A DNA stretch of 64,000 bases from Escallonia rubra (lineage: Eukaryota > Streptophyta > Magnoliopsida > Escalloniales > Escalloniaceae): assembly GCA_033065855.1 (NCBI GenBank), contig JAVXUO010002823.1, forward strand, positions 1 to 64,000. Reading direction: 5' to 3'. A program made the translations under genes and the position numbers. The notes under the pieces are model-generated. The model had not been told where the DNA came from and searched no databases. It worked only from the letters and a program-made list of their open reading frames with translations. Shown here piece after piece: positions 47,314-56,811 of the stretch (positions within the stretch are counted from its first letter, which is position 1; the number at the start of each line of letters is the position of its first letter).

Positions 47314-50300
47314 ATGGATTTCAACCCTGGACCAGAAGATTCGTCCGTATTATACGACCAAGCATCCCATATCAGTACGCTCATATGGGATGGTGGAGTA
47401 AGATACTTATTTTATCGTTTATATCGTTTATTCTGCTTACGTATTTCAGTTGCGAACGTTGTATATCGTTTATTTTGCTTAAATAATATTTATTAATTCG
47501 TAGGAAAGAGCACTTGTCAACACGGTAGAAGTAAGCGATAATTTCAACGCCTGGAAATTGAACAGAACCCAGAAAAGATTACTGCGTGGGATTGGGTTTG
47601 GGATTTTCACGCATGGGCAGATCTTTCAACAACTTGACCGGCACTTAATAGGTGCCCTTGTTGAAAGGTGGAGAAGTGAAACGAATACGTTTCACTTCCC
47701 TCTCGGAGAGATGACAATTACCCTAGAAGATGTAGGGTTCATCTTAGGGTTACCGGTGACGGGGCGGCCGGTAATAGCTCGTCCGTCCGAAGCAACGAAT
47801 AAGAGGACCGCTAGGGACTTCTTTACTTCGATACCCCAGGATGGATTTAGCAGTGGTGGTATCAAGTTGAAGTGGTTGGTAGATACCTACGGGGTTTTAC
47901 CGGAAAACTATACGGGCCATGACCTTGTGATGTACACACAAGCCTTCCTCTGGTGGGTGATGGGGGCAATATTATTCCCAACGACGTCGAAGAACACGGT
48001 CAGCGTCAAATATTTACCGTTTTTGCGTAACCTGGCTGAGGTTGGGGATTATGCCTGGGGTGCAGCAACTCTTGCATACCTGTACCGAGCATTGCACAAG
48101 GCAACGAGGCCCGACTCCAAAGCGATATGTGCATGTCTCTCGCTATTGCAGGTATATCATACAATTCTTCATTACGTGCTCTTTGTTGTTTTTTTTTTTT
48201 TTGAATGGACAATAAATGTTGACGATACTTTTTTTAATGTCTTTGCTCTCAGGTGTGGTCTTATGAACACCTTGCTACCGGCGCACCCAGGCGTAGGGAC
48301 GGAACAGATAATGTGTGGCCTCGGTTGTGCGCCTGGGAGTACAGCCGGAAGGAAACCCACTACGAGAGGAGAGACGATCCCCATCACAACATTTCATACT
48401 ATCGGGGGGAGCTCGACTCGTTATCTCCTGGCCAGATGCGATGGGCACCGTACAAACGTTTGGCGCGACGGGTGGGAGAGTCGTTCATCTTCACGCTCTC
48501 CGGGTTGCAACGCACACCCCTAATCCACTTCGAGGTCGCAGAGTGGCAGCTGCCAAATCGTGCTATGCGCCATTTTGACTGCCGGCGCGCCAGATATGAG
48601 GCTTAACAGGAACCCACCAGGTGTCGGACTGTTTGGCAGGGCAAATGCGCATGAGTTGTGCACGCGTGAAATTGAGGTCTGGAATTCTTGGCAGGACACG
48701 CTGGTGGCCATTGTGTCGGAGCCTGACCCCGTCATCAGCATCGAACAGTACAATGAGTGGTACTACCGCATCACCCGGAGGAAAGTAGCTCCAGTAAGGT
48801 TTGAACGCAGGGAGAAGTACCACCCTAGGGGTCAGATCGATGAGCACATGGCATACAATCTGGTAAGTTGCCCAACCAGTGCTTCTAATTGAACTTGATC
48901 ATTCTAAGTGTGTACGAAGTTACTTATTTATTATCTCTCTGGATGTAGGTTAATGCCTCGTTCGCCTTCTTCCAGAAGTTGAGCGAGCGGAAGGATTTGG
49001 TGGATGCCATGGGCGAGGAGCTTCACCAACAGGCTGAAGCGTTGGCGCTTGGCTGCGGGAATTTTTTGCGGCAAACATCGGGACAGCCAAACCCGGGAAT
49101 GGGTTATCCGGGGTGGCAGCGGCCGTTTGTTCCCGAGGGATGCACCGATCCCTCGGGACAGACTTCGGGAGTGAGCCAGGGATATGGTTTTCCCTCTGTA
49201 CCGGAGATGGGTGGTGATTGGGGACCGCCAAGCACCATGGGCCAGGCTCAAGCGCCGTGGGAAGATTACAGTGCGCCCTCCTTCTCTTTACTATTGGATT
49301 CGAAACCCCAACCCCTCTCTCAGAGTCAAGTCACGCAAGACTGGGGTTGCAGAAACATCAGTCTGCCCATTGTCCCGTGGGCAGGACCATCTATTGCCGA
49401 AGGCGGGCAATACCCCCCTGTTGACCCCCCTGAAGGAGTGCAATATCGACCCCCCCCGAAGGAGTGCAATATCCCTCCGTCGACCCCTTCGAAGGAGTGC
49501 AATACCCCCCGGTCGACCCCCGAGGGCAATATCGCAAAGGGCATCCGTTGAAGCCCCTAAAGCCGCAGAAATGCCAGATAATCAGAGAGCGTTATTTTAG
49601 CGGCGTCCCGCATGACCAAGCGTTGTATAGTGTGGATCATCCGGAGGGCATGGATTACAGTTGCTCGTGGGGAGAACTGGCCTCCCTGGCTCCGGGGAGT
49701 TGGTTAGACAACGGTGTCGTCTCCACCTACGTGGAGATTCTGAAGGAAAGGTGTCGGCAGCAGCCGACCTATCCGGCCGTTTTTTTGTTCGATGCCTTTT
49801 TTCATGGCATCCTAGTGTCTGAATGGCAGGAGTGGGTCGAAAATAAGGGGAAGAAAAAGTTGGCCCAGTGGAGACCGTCCGTTAACCTACGAGCGTATCT
49901 TAATAGGGATAGTCCGGTGAGCGCAAGTGTTGCCGATGTGTTTCTAATCCCATTTCTAGGGCAAAGCCACTGGTACTTGGTTTGCTACTCCCCAACAAGT
50001 AAAGTCGTATCGGTGATCGACAGTCTCCACGACGATACTCATCAGATGCCTGTGCTGCAGATGTACAGAGCCCAGTTGGACTCGTTGGTAATATTACGAT
50101 CGCTGTATAATGCTCTGATTCTATCTTGCCATAAATTTTAACTCGTGTCTTACGCCATATTTTTTGTGCAATGGTCAATCGTGTCCGTGATGTCCCCGTA
50201 CCGGCGCGGCCAAATCTCGATAGGCGATTGAAGAAGAGGAGGCCCAAGCAACGTAACACTTCGGACTGCGGCGTCTTCCTTTGCATGTACATGGATTTCA

Positions 50301-50467
50301 TTTGTCGCTCTGAGAGCCTCAAGGCGGCCGTCTGGAGCCAAGCAGAAGTTGAAGCCTATAGATATAGAATAGCTTGGCAAATTATGAAAGGCCGGCCTAG
50401 AGCGGTTAGGTTTATAGAAAATCCGGCTAATGACGAGAATCCGCCCCAACATGCGGACCCCAGTTGA
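47314..50467 (+). pseudogene. PMD-Ulp1 fusion gene carried by the MULE, apparent frameshifts
   Basis: Exons at 47314-47397, 47504-48151, 48253-48862, 48949-50087 and about 50174-50467 give roughly 925 codons. The N-terminal half is a plant mobile domain (SSVLYDQASHISTLIWDG, FHFPLGEMTITLEDVGFILGLPV, LAYLYRALHKATR). A Gln/Pro-rich linker with short VQYPPVDPPEG repeats leads to a C48 (Ulp1/SUMO protease-like) domain with catalytic HWYLVCY, VIDSL and NTSDCGVFLCMY (His-Asp-Gln/Asn-Cys arrangement). Three problems appear: a one-base shift in the GC-rich run at 48581-48592, a shift at an eight-C run (49450-49457), and no AG acceptor before the last exon (TG instead). Two lie in runs prone to assembly error, so the gene may be intact in reality. 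The protein would act in the nucleus; its role in transposition is unknown. Confidence 0.85.
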
Positions 50468-50665
50468 AATTGTATCATAACAGTATTTTTTACATAAATC
50501 GTACGCCATTGGTGTGATTTGATTTGTGTTGATTTCTGTTGTCGAATACTGATTTTTCTGATGAACGTTGTTGGTTTTTTGGCCTCATTGGGAATGATTG
50601 AAATGTGGAAAACGAAATGGTGCAAAAATTTTCTAAGTAGTGAAGTTTAGTCTTTCTGCTGTGCC

Positions 50666-51022
50666 GTCCGCTATACAATGTAGCGGACAAATGTAGGTAG
50701 AGAATTTTTCTAAGTGTTGATGGGTGGAGGTTCTGCTGCGCCGTCCGCTACATTGTATGGCGGACGTAAAATGAAGACCAAATTTTTCTAAGTGTTGATG
50801 GGTGGAGTTTCTGCTGCGCCGTCCGCTACATTGTATGGCGGACGTAAAATGAAGACCAAATTTTTCTAAGTGTTGATGGGTGGAGTTTCTGCTGCGCCGT
50901 CCGCTACATTGTATGGCGGACGTAAAATGAAGACCAATTTTTTCTAAATGTTGATGGGTGGAGTTTCTATGCGGACGTAAAATCAGTTTCTGCTATGCCG
51001 TCCGCTACATTGTATCGCGGAC
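50666..51022. repeat. Palindrome cluster between the Ulp1 and B3 3' ends
   Basis: Five 23-bp palindromes (starts 50666, 50743, 50821, 50899 and 51000) with arms like GTCCGCTACA and TGTAGCGGAC sit in tandem units of 77-78 bases. The units also share GTTGATGGGTGGAGTTTCTG. A half copy lies at about 50971. The cluster separates two convergent genes. Confidence 0.93.
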
Positions 51023-51173
51023 GTAAAATCAGTTTCTGCAATTAACGTACGATTCACTATCAACAATCTCAATATATCGAGGGAATCTCAAACGACACAA
51101 TTAAGCACAATTAAGCGAGGAAAAATTTCGAAACACAATCAACAAGAACACAAATTATTTTATTAATAATAAA

Positions 51174-51644
51174 TTAGGGTTCACATTGGGGGAAAGAAAT
51201 TTTTTCACAAGTGCTCCGATCAAAGATTACAACTTGAAAATCCCACCACCCAAGGTGTTCAAACACTACAAAGTCCCCGAGTTCGAGGCCATGCTGGCGC
51301 ACGAAGACGTTCCAACCCTCTGCGAATTGCTTTTTTTGGGGTCGGCCGGGCTTCAGCTTGATTTCAACCTGCCATGCCCCCTTGCGGCTATATAATCTTG
51401 CACTGTCATGAATTGTTGTAAATTGATTGGTCAAGGCTTCCGGTATGTCCTAACAAACACAATACACAAAAAATAGGTTAGTTTTTAACCAAAAGATCAA
51501 ACCTTTAACACACGAAAATACAGAGATAGAGGGATGGCATACAAGTTCATTCTCAAACCCCGGCATCATGACTTTGAAAAAGTGTTTGCCTGCCAGGTGC
51601 AAGTTGCCAATAAAATCGTAGGTGGTCTCCGATCCAGAAGCCAT
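51174..51644 (-). CDS. Single-domain B3 DNA-binding protein in the MULE (two exons, 125 residues)
   Basis: On the minus strand, exon 51644-51543 (34 codons, ATG at 51644) joins exon 51449-51174 in frame through a GT-AG intron, giving 125 residues. Nearly the whole protein is one B3 domain: HFFKVMMPGFENEL at residues 21-34, then DIPEALTNQF, the GAWQVEIKL block, FAEGWNVFVRQHGLELGDFVVFEHLG and FQVVIFDRSTCEK. B3 domains are plant-specific DNA-binding folds (as in REM, ARF and VRN1 proteins). Its likely place is the nucleus. It lies between two clusters of palindromes. The upstream cluster (51821-52059) is 177 bases before its ATG, which would suit autoregulation. No lesion was found. Assignment to the B3 family is by motif order, and DNA target is inference. 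Confidence 0.85.
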
Positions 51645-51820
51645 CGAGGTCGGCGTTGAGGGGGGACGGTTTATCGCCGGAGTTGTGGGTCACCGGAGAT
51701 GTGGGTCGCCGGAGATGGAGTAGTGGCCTGGGCTAGATGTTCCAGACAGAGAGAGTGCCCTCCAGATTGGACTGATAACAGCCGATTGCCCGATATGATT
51801 AATATATATCATATAGACTT

Positions 51821-52059
51821 ATCCGCTACATTGTATAGCGGACGTAAAAGAAGACCAAAAGTTTTACTGTGATGACGTCCGCTATATTATATAGCGGACA
51901 TTAAAGAAGACCAAAAGTTTGCCTGCTCTGACGTCCGCTACATTGTATAGCGGACGTAAAAAGACCAAAAGTTTTACTTCGATGCCACCTCTCCGCTATA
52001 CAATATAGCGGACGTAAAAGACCAAAAGTCGATGACGTCCGCTACATTGTATAGCGGAC
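51821..52059. repeat. Palindrome cluster upstream of the B3 gene, downstream of MURA
   Basis: Five 23-bp palindromes start at 51821, 51877, 51933, 51991 and 52037, in units of mostly 56-58 bases that share GACGTAAAAGAAGACCAAAA. The arm and centre are those of the other cluster, but the spacer is different, so the two clusters were amplified separately. Confidence 0.93.
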
Positions 52060-52208
52060 GGGGCTTACAAAAAAAAAAAAACTTGAAATAAAGACTTTAG
52101 ATTTGATTCGATGGCCTCTCATAGGTCCATTTTAAAAAAATTCCAGTACCCGGTCGAAAAATTATCCCTCCGAAAATTATTACAAATGTCATAAAGTTGT
52201 ACAAAAAA

Positions 52209-54506
52209 TTAAAGGTCCACTGCAGCTTGTTCGTCCTCATCTTCGGCGTCACCTTCTTCCCCGTCTTGCAAACCCCCTGAACTTATCCCCAGTGCCTTGT
52301 AATGGTTCCGCTTGTCGTGGTCGGTCATTTTGTTGCACAATGCACACCTTCGCAGCTTTTTAGGTTGAGTTGCCGTTTCAATAGAGCTTTTCATCCGCGT
52401 AGATCTCTTGCGGCCTTTCGTTTGCGATATAATTGGATCCAACAAACGGATATCATTGTCGTCTTCCTCCTCCGGCTCGTCATCTTCTGATACCCCCGTC
52501 GTAGGCTCGGTGTCAATCGCATTGGTGACTGAAGCTGCTTCCAACTGGTCGACGATGGGCTCTTGTTGCTGAGCTACCTCGAGGAGATGTTTATAACCGA
52601 CCATTGTAGCAGCACCCTTTACGGACAAACGGGTGAACATCGTCACCAGATGATTATACCGCAACGTCTCTGATTCTTCAAAGTCAGTATACGGGTGCTC
52701 CGGAAAGGAAATGGTACCGTGCAACCTGTTTGCACCTTTTGTCCACCGTGGCAAGACGTATTTATCGGGGATTGTCCTGATATTCTTCTGGGTGAAAAAC
52801 CGCAGAACGTGTCTACACAGGATGCCATGGAACTCAAACTTCTTGCAAACACATGTCACCGAGTCCGTCAATGTGTCGTGGCTCACCGTATACATTCTGC
52901 GCAGCTTCTCAGGGACGAGGTCATTCACGAGCGAATAAACCTTGTACTCACGCGTAGACATTTCTGCCACCTTGTTTATACTGTATCGTCCGGATTTTCG
53001 CAGCTCTACTTGGTATAGCAAGAAGATCTCCTTCGTATAGACTTTGGCACCGTTCATCTCCAGCGGGGTCTCGAGCAACGTTCTCCTTTGTTTGTACGTT
53101 GTTGCAAAGTCGGCAGCCCTTTCTTTTACGAACAACGAAGCTACCGCTTTTTGTGCGGATGCAACGAAAGTCTTCAAATTGGTAGCTGTACCCACATAAC
53201 TATCGAACGTGGCATTCATGGATTCACTCCTGCCCGTCGTTTTCATGCCCGCTGAAAAATACCTCCTCGTGTAAACGCCAATCCATTGCTCTTTGCGCTC
53301 GTACAAGTGCTGGAGCCACTCGTTGTCTTGCAATGAGTAATCCCGAACAAGCTTTTCCCACCTCTCCTCGAATTCCTCAATCGTTAACGACTTGAGGACG
53401 CACTTGTCAAAATCCTGTTTAAAGTCTGGATACTTTGCGTACACGTGATGCAGCCGTTCCGGGTATTTGTTGCTTATGTGCCAGGTGCACAAGTTGTGCC
53501 GAGTGTCTGGGAAGACGGTCGCAATAGCCTTCTTCATTGCCAAATCTTGATCGGTGATGATCACTTTGGGTGCTTTGAAGTTCATTGCTTCCAGCCACGT
53601 CCTAAACAACCATTCAAAAGAACTCTCGGTCTCGTCCCTTAACAAGGCGAACCCGAACAGGATGGAGTGATAATGATGATTGACCCCCGTGAAAGGGGCG
53701 AACGGCATCGAGTACTTGTTGGTACGGTATGTGGTGTCGAACGTCACGACATCCCCAAAATGCTTATAAGCAAGCCTCGAACGACCGTCGACCCAAAAAA
53801 TTGTGCTAACTCGATGCTCGTCGTCAAGTTTATAATCGAAGGTCAACTGCGGGTCCTCCATCTGCATCCGTTTCAATAGGCTCATTGTGGCTTGAGCATC
53901 ATTGAGGTCATACGCGGCTCGTCTATGGGTTCGGACCGCGTTACGAACGTCTGTCGTGTTAAAGGTCAAATTTTGAATTCCCCCAGCCTGTTCAGCAAGA
54001 ACATTAATCATGTCGGTAGGTCCTAGTCGCGCATTGCTCATTGTCTGAATCAGGCTCCTTGCGACCTTACCCATCTTCTTGTGTTGATGCATCTCACTCA
54101 CCTTAGAAGGGGTTACTAACGGGTGATTGTGTGCCAGTTCCAGGCTGGTAATAAGCCAATGGTCTTGTTTGGGTTTGTAGCTTACGAACATCTTGACCTG
54201 GCAATTTGTGCGCTCAAAGCAGTCCCGTCTTCTACGCGGATATCCTATTTCGTCATCACTGTCATCATTGCCTACGCGTGTCTCATTTTGCACTGGGTTT
54301 CTGCTCCTATGGCACTCGTATAAGCGAGAGCATATCTTTCTCGTTATGGTGCTCGTTCTTGAAGTCTTTATTCTAATGCCAAAACCAACCCTCAATGAAT
54401 ACGCTCGAAAACATTCTTCAGCTTCTTCCAACGTAGCAAATGTTCGTCCTAGATACGGATCACTAGCATCTACGGGGACGTTGGAGCTCGACACGAAATC
54501 AGACAT
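52209..54506 (-). CDS. MURA/FAR1-type MULE transposase (765 residues)
   Basis: One unbroken frame from ATG 54506 to stop at 52209. Residues about 25-130 form a FAR1-type DNA-binding zinc finger (C59, C65, C102 region, ending AHNHPL). The MULE DDE transposase core is at about 245-435, with D257 in VVTFDTTYRTN, D319 and D321 in KVIITDQDLA, the CTWHISNKYP motif, and an acidic residue in GRSESMNATF (E428). A SWIM zinc finger follows (CVCKKFEFHGILCRH, residues about 552-566). Near the C terminus are a small CALCNKMTDHDKRNH zinc-knuckle-like motif and an acidic tail. It would cut and join the element ends in the nucleus. No intron, stop or shift is apparent, so it may be functional. Confidence 0.95.
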   Translation of the reverse strand: MSDFVSSSNVPVDASDPYLGRTFATLEEAEECFRAYSLRVGFGIRIKTSRTSTITRKICSRLYECHRSRNPVQNETRVGNDDSDDEIGYPRRRRDCFERTNCQVKMFVSYKPKQDHWLITSLELAHNHPLVTPSKVSEMHQHKKMGKVARSLIQTMSNARLGPTDMINVLAEQAGGIQNLTFNTTDVRNAVRTHRRAAYDLNDAQATMSLLKRMQMEDPQLTFDYKLDDEHRVSTIFWVDGRSRLAYKHFGDVVTFDTTYRTNKYSMPFAPFTGVNHHYHSILFGFALLRDETESSFEWLFRTWLEAMNFKAPKVIITDQDLAMKKAIATVFPDTRHNLCTWHISNKYPERLHHVYAKYPDFKQDFDKCVLKSLTIEEFEERWEKLVRDYSLQDNEWLQHLYERKEQWIGVYTRRYFSAGMKTTGRSESMNATFDSYVGTATNLKTFVASAQKAVASLFVKERAADFATTYKQRRTLLETPLEMNGAKVYTKEIFLLYQVELRKSGRYSINKVAEMSTREYKVYSLVNDLVPEKLRRMYTVSHDTLTDSVTCVCKKFEFHGILCRHVLRFFTQKNIRTIPDKYVLPRWTKGANRLHGTISFPEHPYTDFEESETLRYNHLVTMFTRLSVKGAATMVGYKHLLEVAQQQEPIVDQLEAASVTNAIDTEPTTGVSEDDEPEEEDDNDIRLLDPIISQTKGRKRSTRMKSSIETATQPKKLRRCALCNKMTDHDKRNHYKALGISSGGLQDGEEGDAEDEDEQAAVDL

Positions 54507-55092
54507 TGTGAAACAAGAGCTGTGTAGAAATAGACTACGCTTAACAATTAAATGGCATTTCTAACTGAAAATATCACCTAAAAATTAGGATGACAAACAT
54601 ACGGTATGCATAATCTCAAAAGTGTCTCCAAATTAACAATTATTAATTTATTGAACATAACAAATTTAAATTAGTAAGATAAATAGACGAATTCATCATG
54701 CCAAAAAATCGAATTAAACTATAATGAATTAAATATAAAGTTAACAAATTATACCTTTTTGATGAACATCATGTCTAGAACATCACAAAAAATCTAGAGT
54801 ATAAAATCACAAATTGATGAATACAGTGACAAATTTCTAGAACATCAAGAAAACTTGAAGCAAACTTACCTTGCTTGAGCGAAGCTTGAAGCAAGTGTTA
54901 CTCGAAGCTTGAAGGCAGCTGAAAATGGAAGCGAGTCCGAAGGAGAAGAAAATTGTGCTCAAAGAAAATTGAGTAGGCTTGAAGGCAGCTGAAAATGGAA
55001 GCGAGTCCGAAGGAGAAGAAAATTGTGCTGAAAGAATTGAGTAGAAGAAAATTGTGCTGAAAGAAAATTAAGTAGTGGGGATGGGCAATACT
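54507..55092. other. Upstream region of the MULE transposase
   Basis: AT-rich with a 53-base exact tandem repeat (GCTTGAAGGCAGCTGAAAAT at 54907 and 54977, period 70). No coding frame. This should hold the MURA promoter, but no convincing TATA box can be singled out. Confidence 0.55.
54907..55029. repeat. 70-bp tandem repeat upstream of MURA
   Basis: The words at 54907-54959 and 54977-55029 are the same over 53 bases. A shorter third copy of GAAGAAAATTGTGCTGAAAG follows. Confidence 0.9.
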
Positions 55093-55189
55093 GTCCGCTA
55101 TACTGTGTAGCGGACAGAATTGCCGACATCAAGTCACACTTGTGTCAGACAAGTCACAATTGTGTCAGAATTACATAGTTGTGACAGTC

Positions 55190-55439
55190 GTCCGCTGGAC
55201 AGTGTAGCGGACTACTTTTTGTCGGAGGATGTGGGCCCAAGAATGTCGTCCGCTACACAGTCTAGCGGACGGGTGAGCGAGGGCAAGATGGTAAAAAGAT
55301 CCGTCCGCTACACAGTGTAGCGGACGACTGACAGCGCCGCAAAAAATAGTGATATGGACCGTCCATCCCGAAGGGATGGACGGCCAGATCGCGCTGGCAA
55401 GATATCTTATTTTGCCTACGCTGTCAAGGGATCAGCTCC
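55190..55439 (-). repeat. Right terminal inverted repeat of the MULE
   Basis: Inverse of the left end. It contains palindromes at 55190-55212, 55248-55270 and 55303-55325, the last being a perfect 11+1+11 palindrome. A fourth lies at 55093-55115 just inside. Confidence 0.92.
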
Positions 55440-55469
55440 CATATATATATATATATATATATATATATG

Positions 55470-56694
55470 GGAGCTGATCCGTTGAGAGCGCGGGCAAAAT
55501 AGGAGATCTTGCAAACGCGATCTGGCCGTCCATCCTGAAAGATTTATGGCCCAGATCGCGCTTTTTTCGAATATTGTCAGTCATCCGCGACACTATGTCG
55601 CGGACGGATTTTTTTACATTTTTGCCCCTCCGCCCGTCCGCTACATTGTATCACGGACTGTCCAAATATTTTTTTTACGTTTTTTTTTAGTTCGTCTGCT
55701 ACATAATGTAGCGGACGATTTTTTGATAAAAATACAGTCTTGTTCCGTCCGCTACATTATGTAGCGGAGGAGTAGGCAGCACTATTTTTTTTTTCTGTTG
55801 CGCATTCTGAACCATCATTATCAGCACCCATCTTTCCATCAATCTGCCGCCACTGTCTTCACACCCACCCACACACACACCCATTAGCACACACATCACG
55901 TTTGCCAGTCGCTCACCCACGACCACACCTCCGTCAATCGCAGACCCACGGCCTACAGCGGCCACCAACAAAGACGGTGGTAGTTCGAGAAGATCACGAT
56001 CACAAAGACGGTGCTACTCCCCTCTCCTTCTTTTTTCACACACAGGCGCACCAATCCCCTCGCCCTCACCTTCTCACGGCAGCCATGGCTGCTTACCCAC
56101 GAACCCATCATTGTATCTCATTAGAGCCAGAAGCGGAGCTGCCTTCCTCGGTCGTCGCCGGAAGCGGAGCTGCCTTCCTCTGTCGTCGCGCGCCAAGAGG
56201 CTTCCTCTTCCCTTCGGTTTCTGGCATGGACGAGAGAGAGAGAGAGTCAGAGAGTTAATTAGAGAAAGAGAAAACGATGATGAGAGAGAGGAGAGAGAAA
56301 GGAAAAATGTCAGAACATTAAATGAGGAAAATGAGAGAGAAAGAGGAAAAAGTCAGAAGATTAGTCCGCTACATAATGTAGCGGACGGAAGCTATAGGGT
56401 ATTTTTGTCAAAAAATTGTCCGCTACATTATGTAGCGGACGTACTTAAAACAAACGTAAAAAAAAATATTTGGACCTCCGCGATACAGTGTAGCGGACTT
56501 GAATGCTGTCCGGGAAACAATGTAGCGGAAGGGGCGGAGGGGCAAAAAGGTAAAAACAGTCCATCCGCGACATAGTGTCGCGGACGACTGACAGTATTCA
56601 AAAAAGGCCCTATCTGGGCCGTCCATCTTTCAGGATGGACGGCCAGATCACGTTTGCAAGATCTCTTATTTTGCTAACGCTCTCAACGGATCAG

Positions 56695-56697
<3 letters not shown>
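55470..56697. mobile_element. Related non-autonomous MULE, 1.23 kb
   Basis: The ends are GGAGCTGATCCGTTGAGAGC and its inverse, related to but diverged from the neighbouring large element. It has nine palindromes (starts 55583, 55636, 55694, 55747, 56364, 56418, 56476, 56508 and 56563) at the equivalent terminal zones. It has no transposase. The interior (55800-56250) contains CCACC-rich sequence, a duplicated GCGGAGCTGCCTTCCTC, and GA repeats that could be a captured gene fragment. It is flanked by (AT)n on both sides and lies 30 bases from the large element. Confidence 0.88.

Positions 56698-56755
<58 letters not shown>
56697..56755. repeat. (AT)n microsatellite, about 58 bases
   Basis: A pure TA run directly abuts the right end of the small MULE. 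Confidence 0.95.
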
Positions 56756-56756
<1 letters not shown>

Positions 56757-56811
56757 TTGCTAAAAATTTTGTATTAACCCGTTAAAATATATCGGTGTAT
56801 TACAGCTTCTC

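Larger units (their letters stand above)
46587..55439. mobile_element. 8.85-kb Mutator-like element with transposase, B3 and PMD-Ulp1 genes
   Basis: Both ends start GGAGCTGATCCCTTGACAGC in opposite orientation, and the inverted repeats match over about 240 bases. The flanks are AT repeats (left TATATATAT, right CATATATAT), so a 9-bp duplication is plausible but not provable. Inside are a PMD-Ulp1 fusion gene on the plus strand (47314-50467), a B3-domain gene on the minus strand (51174-51644) and a MURA-type transposase on the minus strand (52209-54506). Eighteen 23-bp palindromes lie in the terminal repeats and the two gaps around the B3 gene and nowhere in exons. Ulp1-like genes are known cargo of some plant MULEs, and PMD is known from transposons. 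I know of no described MULE with a B3 gene, but I could not search. Confidence 0.93.

Noticed and set aside
50666-51022. Regular palindromic repeats resembling a CRISPR array
   Set aside because: The units are tandem with conserved spacers in a plant transposon; the spacers are not unique sequences.
56575-56763. Frame ending in repeated Tyr-Ile
   Set aside because: It is the translation of the AT microsatellite.
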